Virus record (IMG/VR): IMGVR_UViG_3300021957_000079
Location: 1 to 43,727 of that record
DNA from: a virus
Direction: 5' to 3' (one strand)
Length of the DNA: 43,727 nt
Shown: positions 36,977 through 43,727 of the stretch, one piece after another
Layout: every line of letters starts with the position of its first letter
How positions within the stretch are numbered: the first letter of the stretch is position 1
Program-made: the position numbers and the translations under genes
The notes under the pieces: model-generated
The model's database searches: none
Seen by the model: the letters and a program-made list of their open reading frames with translations, nothing else
Told to the model about the DNA's origin: nothing

Positions 36977-38499
36977 TATTTATCTCCCTGTGTAGGATCG
37001 TTATGTGCGAACATGCCATCGTCATCTCCACCCATTTCACCACCTTCTTCATCTTTAATTTGGTTTTCAATCTCTTCGATAGTATCATCATTCATACGAA
37101 GGATATGTTTTCTTACATACTCTTTAGAATAATATGTTCCGACATAACTTTCGATCTGTCCTAACATATCAAGTCTCTCTCTAAGAATTTCTGCATTTTT
37201 CAATTCTGTAAAGTAGCCATCTTGTAGGAAGTCGTACTGAATACGTTCTTTAATAGAATCCCATTCTTCAACTGCGATAACACCTTTTAGAACAAGTTGT
37301 GTTTTCAATAAGTCTGAGAACAGTACTGCAAATTTCTTGCGAAGTCTCTGTACAAACTTAGTAAATTTTAACTCATCTCTTGTAATGTTATCAGAGCGTC
37401 CAATTTGGAAACCTGATTCTTCTGCAAGTCTAGATACTGGTACGTTTAATGAACGATACAGTTTCTTTTGGAAGTATGTAATATCATCAATCTCACCAAG
37501 GTTTGAACCGCCTGGCAAAGTTGTAATCTCTGTTCCTCTACCACCTTCTCTACGAGGTAGCCAGAAATCTTCTAACATAGACATGTGGTTTCTATCATCT
37601 CTGATTTCACCAGTTCGTGCATCGTATACCATTTTGTTACGATAACGATTCATCACATCTTTGAGGTATGCTTCTGCCTTCATCTTAGGCAAGTTACCAA
37701 CATCAATGTAGAAGATACGTCTTTCAGGCGCCCGAGAGATGCGATATACTACTAATGCATCTTCAATCATACGCAACTGATTGACAGGTTTAATTGCTTT
37801 GTTTAGATGTGAGAGTACTGTACCCTTGTGCATATCTACAAGTCCTGATGGACAGTATGCAATAGAATCGGAAGTAATCTTTACTCCACTGGAAGTACCA
37901 GCTGCACCGTCTAAACCTTTTTCGTTATAAAGATAGAAATCTTCAATGGCCTTAACCATATCCAATCCTGTCTTTTGATCTTTTTCTTTTCGTTGTTCTC
38001 TGACCTTCTTAATCTTACGAGGGTCAACGTAACGAACTTCTTGCATCCCCTTTCGAGGAGACTTTGTGTCAATTACCTTATGATAATAGAGTCTTCCATC
38101 CACATACCAACGTCTAAAAATATCGTGTCCTTTTGCATTGAAATCCATAAGTCTTAGGACTTCATTGAATTCTTCACGAATTTTAGATTTGATTTTTGGA
38201 GAAAGTTCTAACCTGTCGAGGGAGACTGAGACTGATTGATCACGTTCATCTGATACAATCGCCTCATTCACAATATCTTCAATTGCACTATCACACTCTG
38301 GTTGTTGTGCAATATCACGATACCTACGAATCAAGTCAAGGTCGTTTTTCTCACGCCCATCCATATCTAGGATAGAGGCGTAATGTCCTCCACCAGATAC
38401 TACATCAAACGTGCCGTCATCAGTAGAGGGAGCAGTGAACGCATCACTACTCCCATCCTGATTTGCTCTTGTGATTCTGAAACCAAAAAGTTCAGCCAT
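36976..38499 (-). CDS. 20: Portal protein gp20
   Basis: A 507-aa portal that forms the dodecameric ring through which DNA enters and which nucleates prohead assembly. Characteristic segments are RYRDIAQQPECDSAIEDIVNEAIV, then RRWYVDGRLYYHKVID, PRKIKKVREQRKEKD, YRISRAPERRIFYIDVGNLPK, YDARTGEIRDDRNHMSMLEDFWLPRREGGRGTEITTLPGG and ITRDELKFTKFVQRLRKKF, all in T4-like order. The region around FYIDVGNLPK is used as a marine myovirus marker. Length is near T4 gp20 (524 aa). GGAGAATTATAGT precedes the ATG. It heads the head-assembly genes after the tube. Confidence 0.97.
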   Translation of the reverse strand: MAELFGFRITRANQDGSSDAFTAPSTDDGTFDVVSGGGHYASILDMDGREKNDLDLIRRYRDIAQQPECDSAIEDIVNEAIVSDERDQSVSVSLDRLELSPKIKSKIREEFNEVLRLMDFNAKGHDIFRRWYVDGRLYYHKVIDTKSPRKGMQEVRYVDPRKIKKVREQRKEKDQKTGLDMVKAIEDFYLYNEKGLDGAAGTSSGVKITSDSIAYCPSGLVDMHKGTVLSHLNKAIKPVNQLRMIEDALVVYRISRAPERRIFYIDVGNLPKMKAEAYLKDVMNRYRNKMVYDARTGEIRDDRNHMSMLEDFWLPRREGGRGTEITTLPGGSNLGEIDDITYFQKKLYRSLNVPVSRLAEESGFQIGRSDNITRDELKFTKFVQRLRKKFAVLFSDLLKTQLVLKGVIAVEEWDSIKERIQYDFLQDGYFTELKNAEILRERLDMLGQIESYVGTYYSKEYVRKHILRMNDDTIEEIENQIKDEEGGEMGGDDDGMFAHNDPTQGDK

Positions 38500-38552
38500 A
38501 CTATAATTCTCCTAATTTTACCCAACTATTTAGTAGGTTTTAAAAAGGTTAC

Positions 38553-39077
38553 TTATACCGAACTAGCGGAGAAACTTGTGTATCTCCAAGTTACATCAAA
38601 GGATTCAATATCACTTACAGTGTCATATGACAACTCAATCGGAGCGATTATAGTTGGCCAACAGTTTCTTAGAGTATAACTCTTCAAAATTCTGTCATCT
38701 CTATCCAACTGTTGTACTACTAATTGAGCAGTGTAATCTGAAACATTTGTCAATCCAGTATTTTCTTCAAGATCATTAATTGCATTCATCCAACGCTCCA
38801 TTGCGTTGCGAACCATGAAATCAGTGTCATTGATTACTGTAGTTGTCCATGTCTCAAATGTTCTGTCACCAGCAAGGAATAATTGTCTTCCTCTAAAGTT
38901 AACAGTCACTTCTGGAATTGTTTGGCCAGGCAACGATGTTGCCTTTACCATATATTGTGTTCTAGTTGCATCTAATCCAGTTGCAATTGCTCCTGGCGTA
39001 CTCATAATTACACGGTACTGATTAGCTCTTGCACCACCACCACGGAGATTTGATTTGAAATCGTCAATACTAGCCAT
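38553..39077 (-). CDS. 19: Tail tube protein gp19
   Basis: A 174-aa protein that polymerises into the inner tail tube. ANQYRVIMSTPGAIATG, then MVKATSLPGQTIPEVTVNFRGRQLFLAGDRTFETWTTTVIND, then NAMERWMNAIND and a C-terminal FDVTWRYTSF strand are typical for T4-like gp19. Length is close to T4 gp19 (163 aa). GGAGGTTAATC precedes the ATG. It follows the sheath gene by 2 bases and precedes the portal gene, the usual T4 order 18-19-20. Confidence 0.96.
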   Translation of the reverse strand: MASIDDFKSNLRGGGARANQYRVIMSTPGAIATGLDATRTQYMVKATSLPGQTIPEVTVNFRGRQLFLAGDRTFETWTTTVINDTDFMVRNAMERWMNAINDLEENTGLTNVSDYTAQLVVQQLDRDDRILKSYTLRNCWPTIIAPIELSYDTVSDIESFDVTWRYTSFSASSV

Positions 39078-39079
39078 GA

Positions 39080-41092
39080 TTAACCTCCTATCTCACTAAA
39101 TGCCACACCAGTTCTTACTGCGACAAAGTTAAGTTGAATAAAGTTAATTGAACGAGCTGGTTTGATGAAGATATCTGCAACAAACTCATTTCTATCAATT
39201 ACTTCACCTGTGTTGTTCGTTTCGTCTGCAACAACTGAGAAGTCTGTAATACCTCTACGTCCCTGTACATCTCTGAGGAATGGTTCAACTAGGTTTCTAA
39301 ATTGTGCCTGTGTGAACGCATCGTTAAATTCAAAGAGTTGGAATTTTGCAGCAGTAGAAATTGCTTTCTCAAGAACGATAAACAATCTACGGACGTTAAT
39401 TCTGTCGAATGCACTTGGTCTTGATAGAGCAGTTTTGTCACCGAAGAGAACTGTACCTTGGCCTGGGAATGTAACAACAGGGTTGATACGAGCAGGATAT
39501 AGGATATCTCTTTGTGCTTTTGTTGGGTTATAAGCAAGTTTAACTGCACCACGAACCTGTCCTCTGTTGTAACCAGCTGGTGAGAACCAAGGGTCAGCAA
39601 CATTGTCAGTATTTGCAGCAAGTCCTGCTGTATCACCATTCAATGGAACGTAACGATATACATCATTGTACTTGTCATACATGTACTTCCAACCACTATC
39701 GAAAACAGCGTATGAAGAACTTGCAAGTCCATCAAAGAAACCTTTGACGTTAGTTGTTTGAGCGGCACTTGTTGTGACACCAACTACATCTGCAGCTCTA
39801 GGTGAAATAAATGCAACAACATCTTTTCTTGATTCTGCAAGGTCGATGATATTTGTTGCGTGTGTTACTCCGTTTGTACCAGCAGGACATGCACCTGACA
39901 TAATTAGGTTAATGTCTACTGTATCTGCGTCTGCAAAAAGGTCGTATGCAAGATCAAGTTCACCGACAGTAGCAGCAAGAGGACTTGCAGTACCATCTGT
40001 ACCACCACCTAATGAATCAACCAAGACACCAGCACCGTTTAAATTGGTGTTAGCAAATGCAGTACCAGAAACTGGTGTAGTACCAATATTTGCCATATTA
40101 GCGCCGTGATCCATCCAGTATACATAACTTGAACCAGTGTTAACTACGTTTGCGTAGAAGTTAGTTCCACCTTGTGGTGTTCTTGCGTTATTAGACTGAG
40201 ATACAAATGCATATGTTTCAATAACAGAAAGTGTTCTTTGACCACCGATATCAGCATCAAAACCAGTGATACCACCAGTTGCGTCATAAACTACAACGTG
40301 CATTTCATCTAAAGTTAGATTTCTATCTGCAGCCCAAGGCGAAGTTGCCGGAGCAGCGTCAAACAAATCATAAAATCTCCAACGTCTACGAACAGTTGTT
40401 GCCGCAGTCAAAGCAGATTTAAGTCCACCACCGTTAGGATTATCTAATTGTTTAATAGTTAAGTTGTCAGTAGAAATTGCAGTAACTTCATACTGTGAAC
40501 CGTCTGCTTCACTGAAGTGAACGATATCGCCTACTGAGAATGCAGCACCACCGTCACCAGCAGAACCACCACCGTTATCAACTCCAACAGTAGTTGCACC
40601 AGCAGCAGGAGTACCAGTTGTTACACCAAGTGTACCAGCAGAACCTGTGAATGTTTGTTCAAACGCATTTGATGATGTACAAACTGAAACAGCAAGTGCG
40701 TTACCTAATGCACCAGTGTTTTTAGCTGCCCAAGAACCAACAGATCCTTGACCACCAGAAAAGCTTGCGTCATAAACGTCTTCGTTATTAATCGTTAAAC
40801 CAGCGTCATTAGCAGTTGCGTTTTTAGCTCCTGCCATCGCAACACGAACAACACGAAGGCTATTTGTATATTGTAAAAAATTGGCGGCTGTGAACCATGT
40901 CTCGTAGTTATCAGAGGTTGGTTTACCAAAGATTTCTACTAATTCTTGTTCCGAACCGATGGGAACAACTTCTGCTACTGGGCCAGTCGTGAAGTGACCA
41001 GCAATAGCTCCGATTGAAGTTGCAACAGCGGGAACAACATTAGTTAAATCTACCTCTTTAACGAGAACGCCAGGGGATACTTGAAATGCCAT
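39080..41092 (-). CDS. 18: Tail sheath protein gp18
   Basis: A 670-aa contractile sheath protein, near T4 gp18 (659 aa). The N terminus SPGVLVKEVDLTNVVPAVATSIGAIAGHF and the C-terminal domain (NPVVTFPGQGTVLFGDKTALSRPSAFDRINVRRLFIVLEKAI, then FLRDVQGRRGITDFSVVADETNNT) are the conserved parts. The middle, Gly/Thr/Ala-rich part is a variable surface domain. An exact late promoter lies about 55 bases upstream of the ATG, and the gene begins the gp18-19-20 unit. Confidence 0.97.
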   Translation of the reverse strand: MAFQVSPGVLVKEVDLTNVVPAVATSIGAIAGHFTTGPVAEVVPIGSEQELVEIFGKPTSDNYETWFTAANFLQYTNSLRVVRVAMAGAKNATANDAGLTINNEDVYDASFSGGQGSVGSWAAKNTGALGNALAVSVCTSSNAFEQTFTGSAGTLGVTTGTPAAGATTVGVDNGGGSAGDGGAAFSVGDIVHFSEADGSQYEVTAISTDNLTIKQLDNPNGGGLKSALTAATTVRRRWRFYDLFDAAPATSPWAADRNLTLDEMHVVVYDATGGITGFDADIGGQRTLSVIETYAFVSQSNNARTPQGGTNFYANVVNTGSSYVYWMDHGANMANIGTTPVSGTAFANTNLNGAGVLVDSLGGGTDGTASPLAATVGELDLAYDLFADADTVDINLIMSGACPAGTNGVTHATNIIDLAESRKDVVAFISPRAADVVGVTTSAAQTTNVKGFFDGLASSSYAVFDSGWKYMYDKYNDVYRYVPLNGDTAGLAANTDNVADPWFSPAGYNRGQVRGAVKLAYNPTKAQRDILYPARINPVVTFPGQGTVLFGDKTALSRPSAFDRINVRRLFIVLEKAISTAAKFQLFEFNDAFTQAQFRNLVEPFLRDVQGRRGITDFSVVADETNNTGEVIDRNEFVADIFIKPARSINFIQLNFVAVRTGVAFSEIGG

Positions 41093-41147
41093 CTTTTGTT
41101 TCTCCTTATGGATAAGTCATTATTAAAGTTTTCCAAACTTACACAGA

Positions 41148-41155
41148 TATTTATA
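41148..41155 (-). promoter_or_regulatory. T4-type late promoter for gp18
   Basis: An exact TATAAATA on the minus strand, preceded by five T residues. The predicted +1 is a G at about 41142. A short AAGTTT/AAACTT hairpin lies in the leader. Confidence 0.75.
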
Positions 41156-41210
41156 AAAAACCCATCTTTCATTTAGAATTTTATAGGTCAGGCAACACAT
41201 AAATAATACT

Positions 41211-41510
41211 ATGTCGAAGCATTATCAGAAATACAAAGACACCATTAAAAGGGTATCTCAACGTAATTACAGGGCTCGCAAGATATGGGTTAATGAATAT
41301 CTTGGGGATAAGTACTGTAATTACTGTGGTGAATCTGAAACGGCCTGTCTCCAATTTTATCCCCACGAAAGGGAAGTTCGTAAACTAACTAAAAGAAAAG
41401 GTTTGAACGAACAATCTAGAACTGAAGTTAAAAAACTTATTGATAATTCTAAAATTGTCTGTGCAAACTGTTACTTAAAACTAGAAAACGATATAACTGA
41501 TATTATGTAG
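41211..41510 (+). CDS. Degenerate HNH-like zinc protein, only plus-strand gene
   Basis: A 99-aa basic protein. C36-x-x-C39 (YCNYCGE), then LQFYPHERE and C84-A-N-C87 (VCANCY) follow the layout of small zinc-stabilised HNH endonucleases, whose usual form is CxxC, LxFHH and CANCH. The final histidine is replaced by Tyr (Y88), and the first FHH is FYPH, so nuclease activity is doubtful. It lies between gp17 and gp18 in the opposite orientation, a typical site for homing-endonuclease insertion. There is no good ribosome binding site; CATAAATA at 41198-41205 is close to a late promoter but too near the ATG. It may be a decayed mobile gene or a DNA-binding protein. Confidence 0.7.
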   Translation: MSKHYQKYKDTIKRVSQRNYRARKIWVNEYLGDKYCNYCGESETACLQFYPHEREVRKLTKRKGLNEQSRTEVKKLIDNSKIVCANCYLKLENDITDIM

Positions 41511-41524
41511 GGATTTTAAATTCT

Positions 41525-43171
41525 CTACCAATCTGAGTCGTATTGACGTACTACTGGACTCCATCTTGTTCCATACTCATCAATAGTTACACTCTGTTCG
41601 TAATCATTTACTCCATCTACAATAAACCCAAATGGAGCCATGTCTTGTTCTAGTTGATACTGATTTTCATTAAACATTCTAGCACGAATATCATCGTCTG
41701 TCAACTCTTTAAAATAAGTTTGTTGAACTAACCAACCAAATAATACACAACACATTGCAAGGTCATCACAATGTCCTTCTTCTGCCTCATAAGACTGTCC
41801 TTTGAGAATGAATGTAGAAAATTCATTTATCAGTTCATAATCTTGGATAATTAGTTTATCAGTCTCAATGATTTGTTTAATATTGGAACAACCCATCTTT
41901 TTTACAGCCTTAGTTGTCCGTACCCCAAGTTGCGCTTTTCCACCGCTAAAACCACCTCCAACGACTTGACCTGCACGCCCACGCATACTTGCCATTATTA
42001 GGTTCTCATACTCCAAGTCAAATTGTAAGGCAGATGCAACCTGTTCACCAATATCATTTACTTCAACCATAGTGTATGCCATGTTGTATGCTTTTGCAAC
42101 ATCATGGATAATATTAGGGAATAACATTGGTTTAATCTCATTGTCACGATACTTTGCAACAATTTTATAAGGAACTGTTGTCACATCAAATACTAAGAAT
42201 GCAGAATAATCATTACTAGTACCCCTTGACACATCAGCAATTAGTGTGTATATATGTCCCTGTTCTGGTTTTTCATAAACTTGTAATCCAGCATTAGATG
42301 TAATAGGATTAACAAAGGCCATAGATTTTATCTTTGCAGGCGCAATCAATGTATTTGCAGAACCTAAGAACTCACATTCAAACTCTCTTCTGAATTGTTC
42401 TTCAGAAGTATTTGCAATGGTTTCTGTTCTCCATTTATCATCTCTGCCAGGAATTGCACTCCAATGAACATCAATAATATTATAAGAGTTACGTTTGTTC
42501 TCTGCATCTACCCACAACTTATAGAATAAGTTCATACCGTTAGGTGTAGATACAATAATAACTTTTGTAGATTTACCAGATGAGATTGTAGGATAAACAG
42601 AACTAAAGAAGTCCTCTGCTACGTTAGTTGGAACGAATGCAAATTCGTCCAAGAATATCATGTTGTAAGAACCACCACGAACAGCAGATGAGGATGTAGA
42701 AGAGGCAACTACTCGGCTACCGTTCTCTAAGTCCACTGAGCCCTTATTCCAAGAGACAACTCCTTGTTGCAACCACTTGGGTAGGTTCTCGTATGCAAGT
42801 TGCAAACGTCCAAGAATATCTCTTGCAGTCGCCGCTTTGTTGGCGAGGATGGCAACATTCATATTTGAATTAAATAAAACGTAATGTAGGATATAAGAAA
42901 CAAGTGTGGTAGATTTACCAGACTGTCGAGGCAACTTACAGATAGTAAATCTGTCGTTGTGTATTGTGTTTACAATTTCTTCTTGAAAATCATACATAGA
43001 AAAGGGAACAAGTCCCTCATCAAGTGATACAATTTTGATGTAGTTTTTGATGAAGTATATGGGGTCTTCCATACACTTCTGATACTCTAAAATGTTATCC
43101 TTTGTCCAGTTTACAGGGACATTAGATTTTTTTAGTAGTGGATTTCCAAGGTAGTGTTCATAATTTGACAT
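41525..43171 (-). CDS. 17: Terminase large subunit gp17
   Basis: A 548-aa packaging motor ATPase and nuclease. Walker A is CKLPRQSGKSTTLVSYIL, Walker B MIFLDEFAFVP, and the coupling motif region IIVSTPNG follows. The RNase H-like nuclease domain has IADVSRGTSNDYSAF as its first metal-binding strand, with EGHCDDLAMCCVL near the C terminus. Motif order matches T4 gp17 (610 aa). It ends 14 bases after (downstream of) the convergent HNH-like gene's stop, so transcripts collide here. The start codon follows the 60-aa gene by 8 bases. Confidence 0.96.
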   Translation of the reverse strand: MSNYEHYLGNPLLKKSNVPVNWTKDNILEYQKCMEDPIYFIKNYIKIVSLDEGLVPFSMYDFQEEIVNTIHNDRFTICKLPRQSGKSTTLVSYILHYVLFNSNMNVAILANKAATARDILGRLQLAYENLPKWLQQGVVSWNKGSVDLENGSRVVASSTSSSAVRGGSYNMIFLDEFAFVPTNVAEDFFSSVYPTISSGKSTKVIIVSTPNGMNLFYKLWVDAENKRNSYNIIDVHWSAIPGRDDKWRTETIANTSEEQFRREFECEFLGSANTLIAPAKIKSMAFVNPITSNAGLQVYEKPEQGHIYTLIADVSRGTSNDYSAFLVFDVTTVPYKIVAKYRDNEIKPMLFPNIIHDVAKAYNMAYTMVEVNDIGEQVASALQFDLEYENLIMASMRGRAGQVVGGGFSGGKAQLGVRTTKAVKKMGCSNIKQIIETDKLIIQDYELINEFSTFILKGQSYEAEEGHCDDLAMCCVLFGWLVQQTYFKELTDDDIRARMFNENQYQLEQDMAPFGFIVDGVNDYEQSVTIDEYGTRWSPVVRQYDSDW

Positions 43172-43179
43172 AACATAAC

Positions 43180-43362
43180 TTAATCTGCGGCAGCGATAGT
43201 TAAATCTCCTGCCTCTACTTGTTTTAGAATTTCTGCATAGTGACTATTAGCTGGGTCTAGTGGAACTGACACTATAGTTCCATTTATTGTTGCTTTAACA
43301 CTTGAATTACGTCCATCTGGAGCATAGTATTGTGCATTTGTAATTGTCATATTATTTTCCAT
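43180..43362 (-). CDS. Small hypothetical phage protein (60 aa)
   Basis: A 60-aa protein: ITNAQYYAPDGRNSSVKATINGTIVSVPLDPANSHYAEILKQVEAGDLTIAAAD. Two short strands and a helix with a D-P-A-N-x-x-Y-xx-I pattern match a type of small protein common next to tail-fibre genes in marine phages, where I recall it as a short conserved structural or fibre-associated module. GGAG lies 8 bases before the ATG at 43362. It follows the fibre-like ORF by 2 bases and precedes gp17. Confidence 0.75.
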   Translation of the reverse strand: MENNMTITNAQYYAPDGRNSSVKATINGTIVSVPLDPANSHYAEILKQVEAGDLTIAAAD

Positions 43363-43364
43363 GT

Positions 43365-43727
43365 TTATAACTCCGCATTAAAAGCAATAAATGTGTTTGC
43401 TGAGTTATTTTGTTCAAAAAAACATCCAGTACCAGCACTGAATCCACTGCCATTACAATCAACTCTTCCCCATACTTTGCTGCTTCCTCCTAAAGTAGGG
43501 AGCGAAGTTGCAGTAGGTGATGTAGGATTACCTATGGGCGCCCGCCAATAAAACTCACCAGCAGTCTGAGAAGTAACAAGAGTTGGTGCGGCTCTCATTT
43601 CTTGAGGAAATTGTATTAGATGAATAGCCCGAGTAGTAGTATCTGCAAATCCGTGGGCTAAATAATCAAATCCACCACCTCCTTGACTAGCTCCACCAAT
43701 CTGATAATAATACCTCTGGCAAGCCGC
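43365..43727 (-). CDS. C terminus of a tail-fibre-like protein (partial)
   Basis: Open from the right edge to the stop at 43365 (120 visible residues). An internal ATG at 43598 is not the true start, since the frame is open to the edge and in-frame upstream sequence fits the family. The visible part begins AACQRYYYQIGG, followed by FADTTTRAIHLIQFPQEMRAAPTL, a C-terminal module recurrent in phage fibre and minor virion proteins: a CQRYY motif, then FPxxMRxxP. A Cys-containing, Gly/Ser-rich end follows. It is probably a host-recognition or virion surface protein. Confidence 0.75.
   Translation of the reverse strand, partial: AACQRYYYQIGGASQGGGGFDYLAHGFADTTTRAIHLIQFPQEMRAAPTLVTSQTAGEFYWRAPIGNPTSPTATSLPTLGGSSKVWGRVDCNGSGFSAGTGCFFEQNNSANTFIAFNAEL

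Noticed and set aside
39774-40109. Plus-strand ORF antisense to gp18
   Set aside because: Third-position bias and homology clearly belong to the minus-strand sheath gene; no ribosome binding site, and it is a shadow frame like many others.
1-43727. CRISPR array, insertion sequence, attachment site or integrase
   Set aside because: No spaced direct repeats, transposase, integrase or flanking repeats are visible; the content is a lytic T4-like core genome.

Overview
This window is a nearly gapless stretch of a T4-like (Straboviridae-type) myovirus genome, AT-rich and of marine character. Recognisable T4 homologues include gp17, 18, 19, 20, 21, 22, 23, UvsY, UvsW, gp55, gp47, gp46, gp45, gp44, gp62, RegA, gp43, UvsX and gp41. 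They are interleaved with accessory genes I associate with ocean T4-like phages (cyanophages and pelagimyophages): Hsp20, MazG-like, DUF3310, DUF932, peptide deformylase and an ATP-grasp/retropepsin fusion. The host cannot be read from the sequence; no photosystem gene or tRNA is visible. Every gene but one lies on the minus strand, so transcription runs from high to low coordinates.

In transcription order: (1) 43727-41525 holds a tail-fibre-like C terminus cut by the window edge, a 60-aa ORF and the large terminase gp17. (2) 41510-41211 is the only plus-strand gene, a degenerate HNH-like zinc protein sitting between gp17 and gp18. (3) 41155-32411 is the head/tail block: sheath, tube, portal, two small core proteins (one of only 59 aa), a small beta protein, protease gp21, scaffold gp22, capsid gp23 and a second tube-like protein. 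(4) 32415-25491 is recombination and late transcription: UvsY, UvsW, an Sm-like protein, sigma gp55, gp47/gp46, a methyltransferase and peptide deformylase. (5) 25483-10681 is replication and nucleotide metabolism: DUF932, Hsp20, DUF3310, clamp and clamp loader, RegA, the ATP-grasp/protease fusion, DNA polymerase, a DUF4338-like protein, a YunG-like Cys/His/Asp protein, a ParB-like protein, a second Sm-like protein, MazG-like, UvsX and gp41. (6) 10672-1 is a second late module of virion-associated proteins: a nucleotidyltransferase fusion polyprotein, a KxDG ligase-like protein, lysine-rich modular proteins and small beta-rich structural proteins.

Two promoter classes stand out. Early/middle-type sigma70 promoters (TTGACA, 17-18 bp, TAtaaT-like, usually beginning TTGACATT) precede the replication genes. 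T4-type late promoters (TATAAATA, the gp55 target) precede gp18, gp22, gp23, the second tube protein, UvsY, Hsp20 and the virion module. Strong hairpins often abut or overlap promoters. Where no intergenic feature is listed, genes overlap or are a few bases apart; no gene-free stretch exceeds about 130 bases.

The most interesting hypothesis is a capsid-loaded enzyme set. Several proteins far apart in the window begin with a short aromatic-rich leader ending in [I/L/V]xE, resembling the T4 capsid-targeting sequence cut by gp21, and gp23 has an LSE|A site in the expected place. The carriers include a nucleotidyltransferase polyprotein, a ligase-like protein and an ATP-grasp/retropepsin fusion. 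Also notable are an 89-nt structured leader beginning at the predicted +1 of the uvsY late promoter, and a hairpin whose loop is exactly a promoter -35 element.
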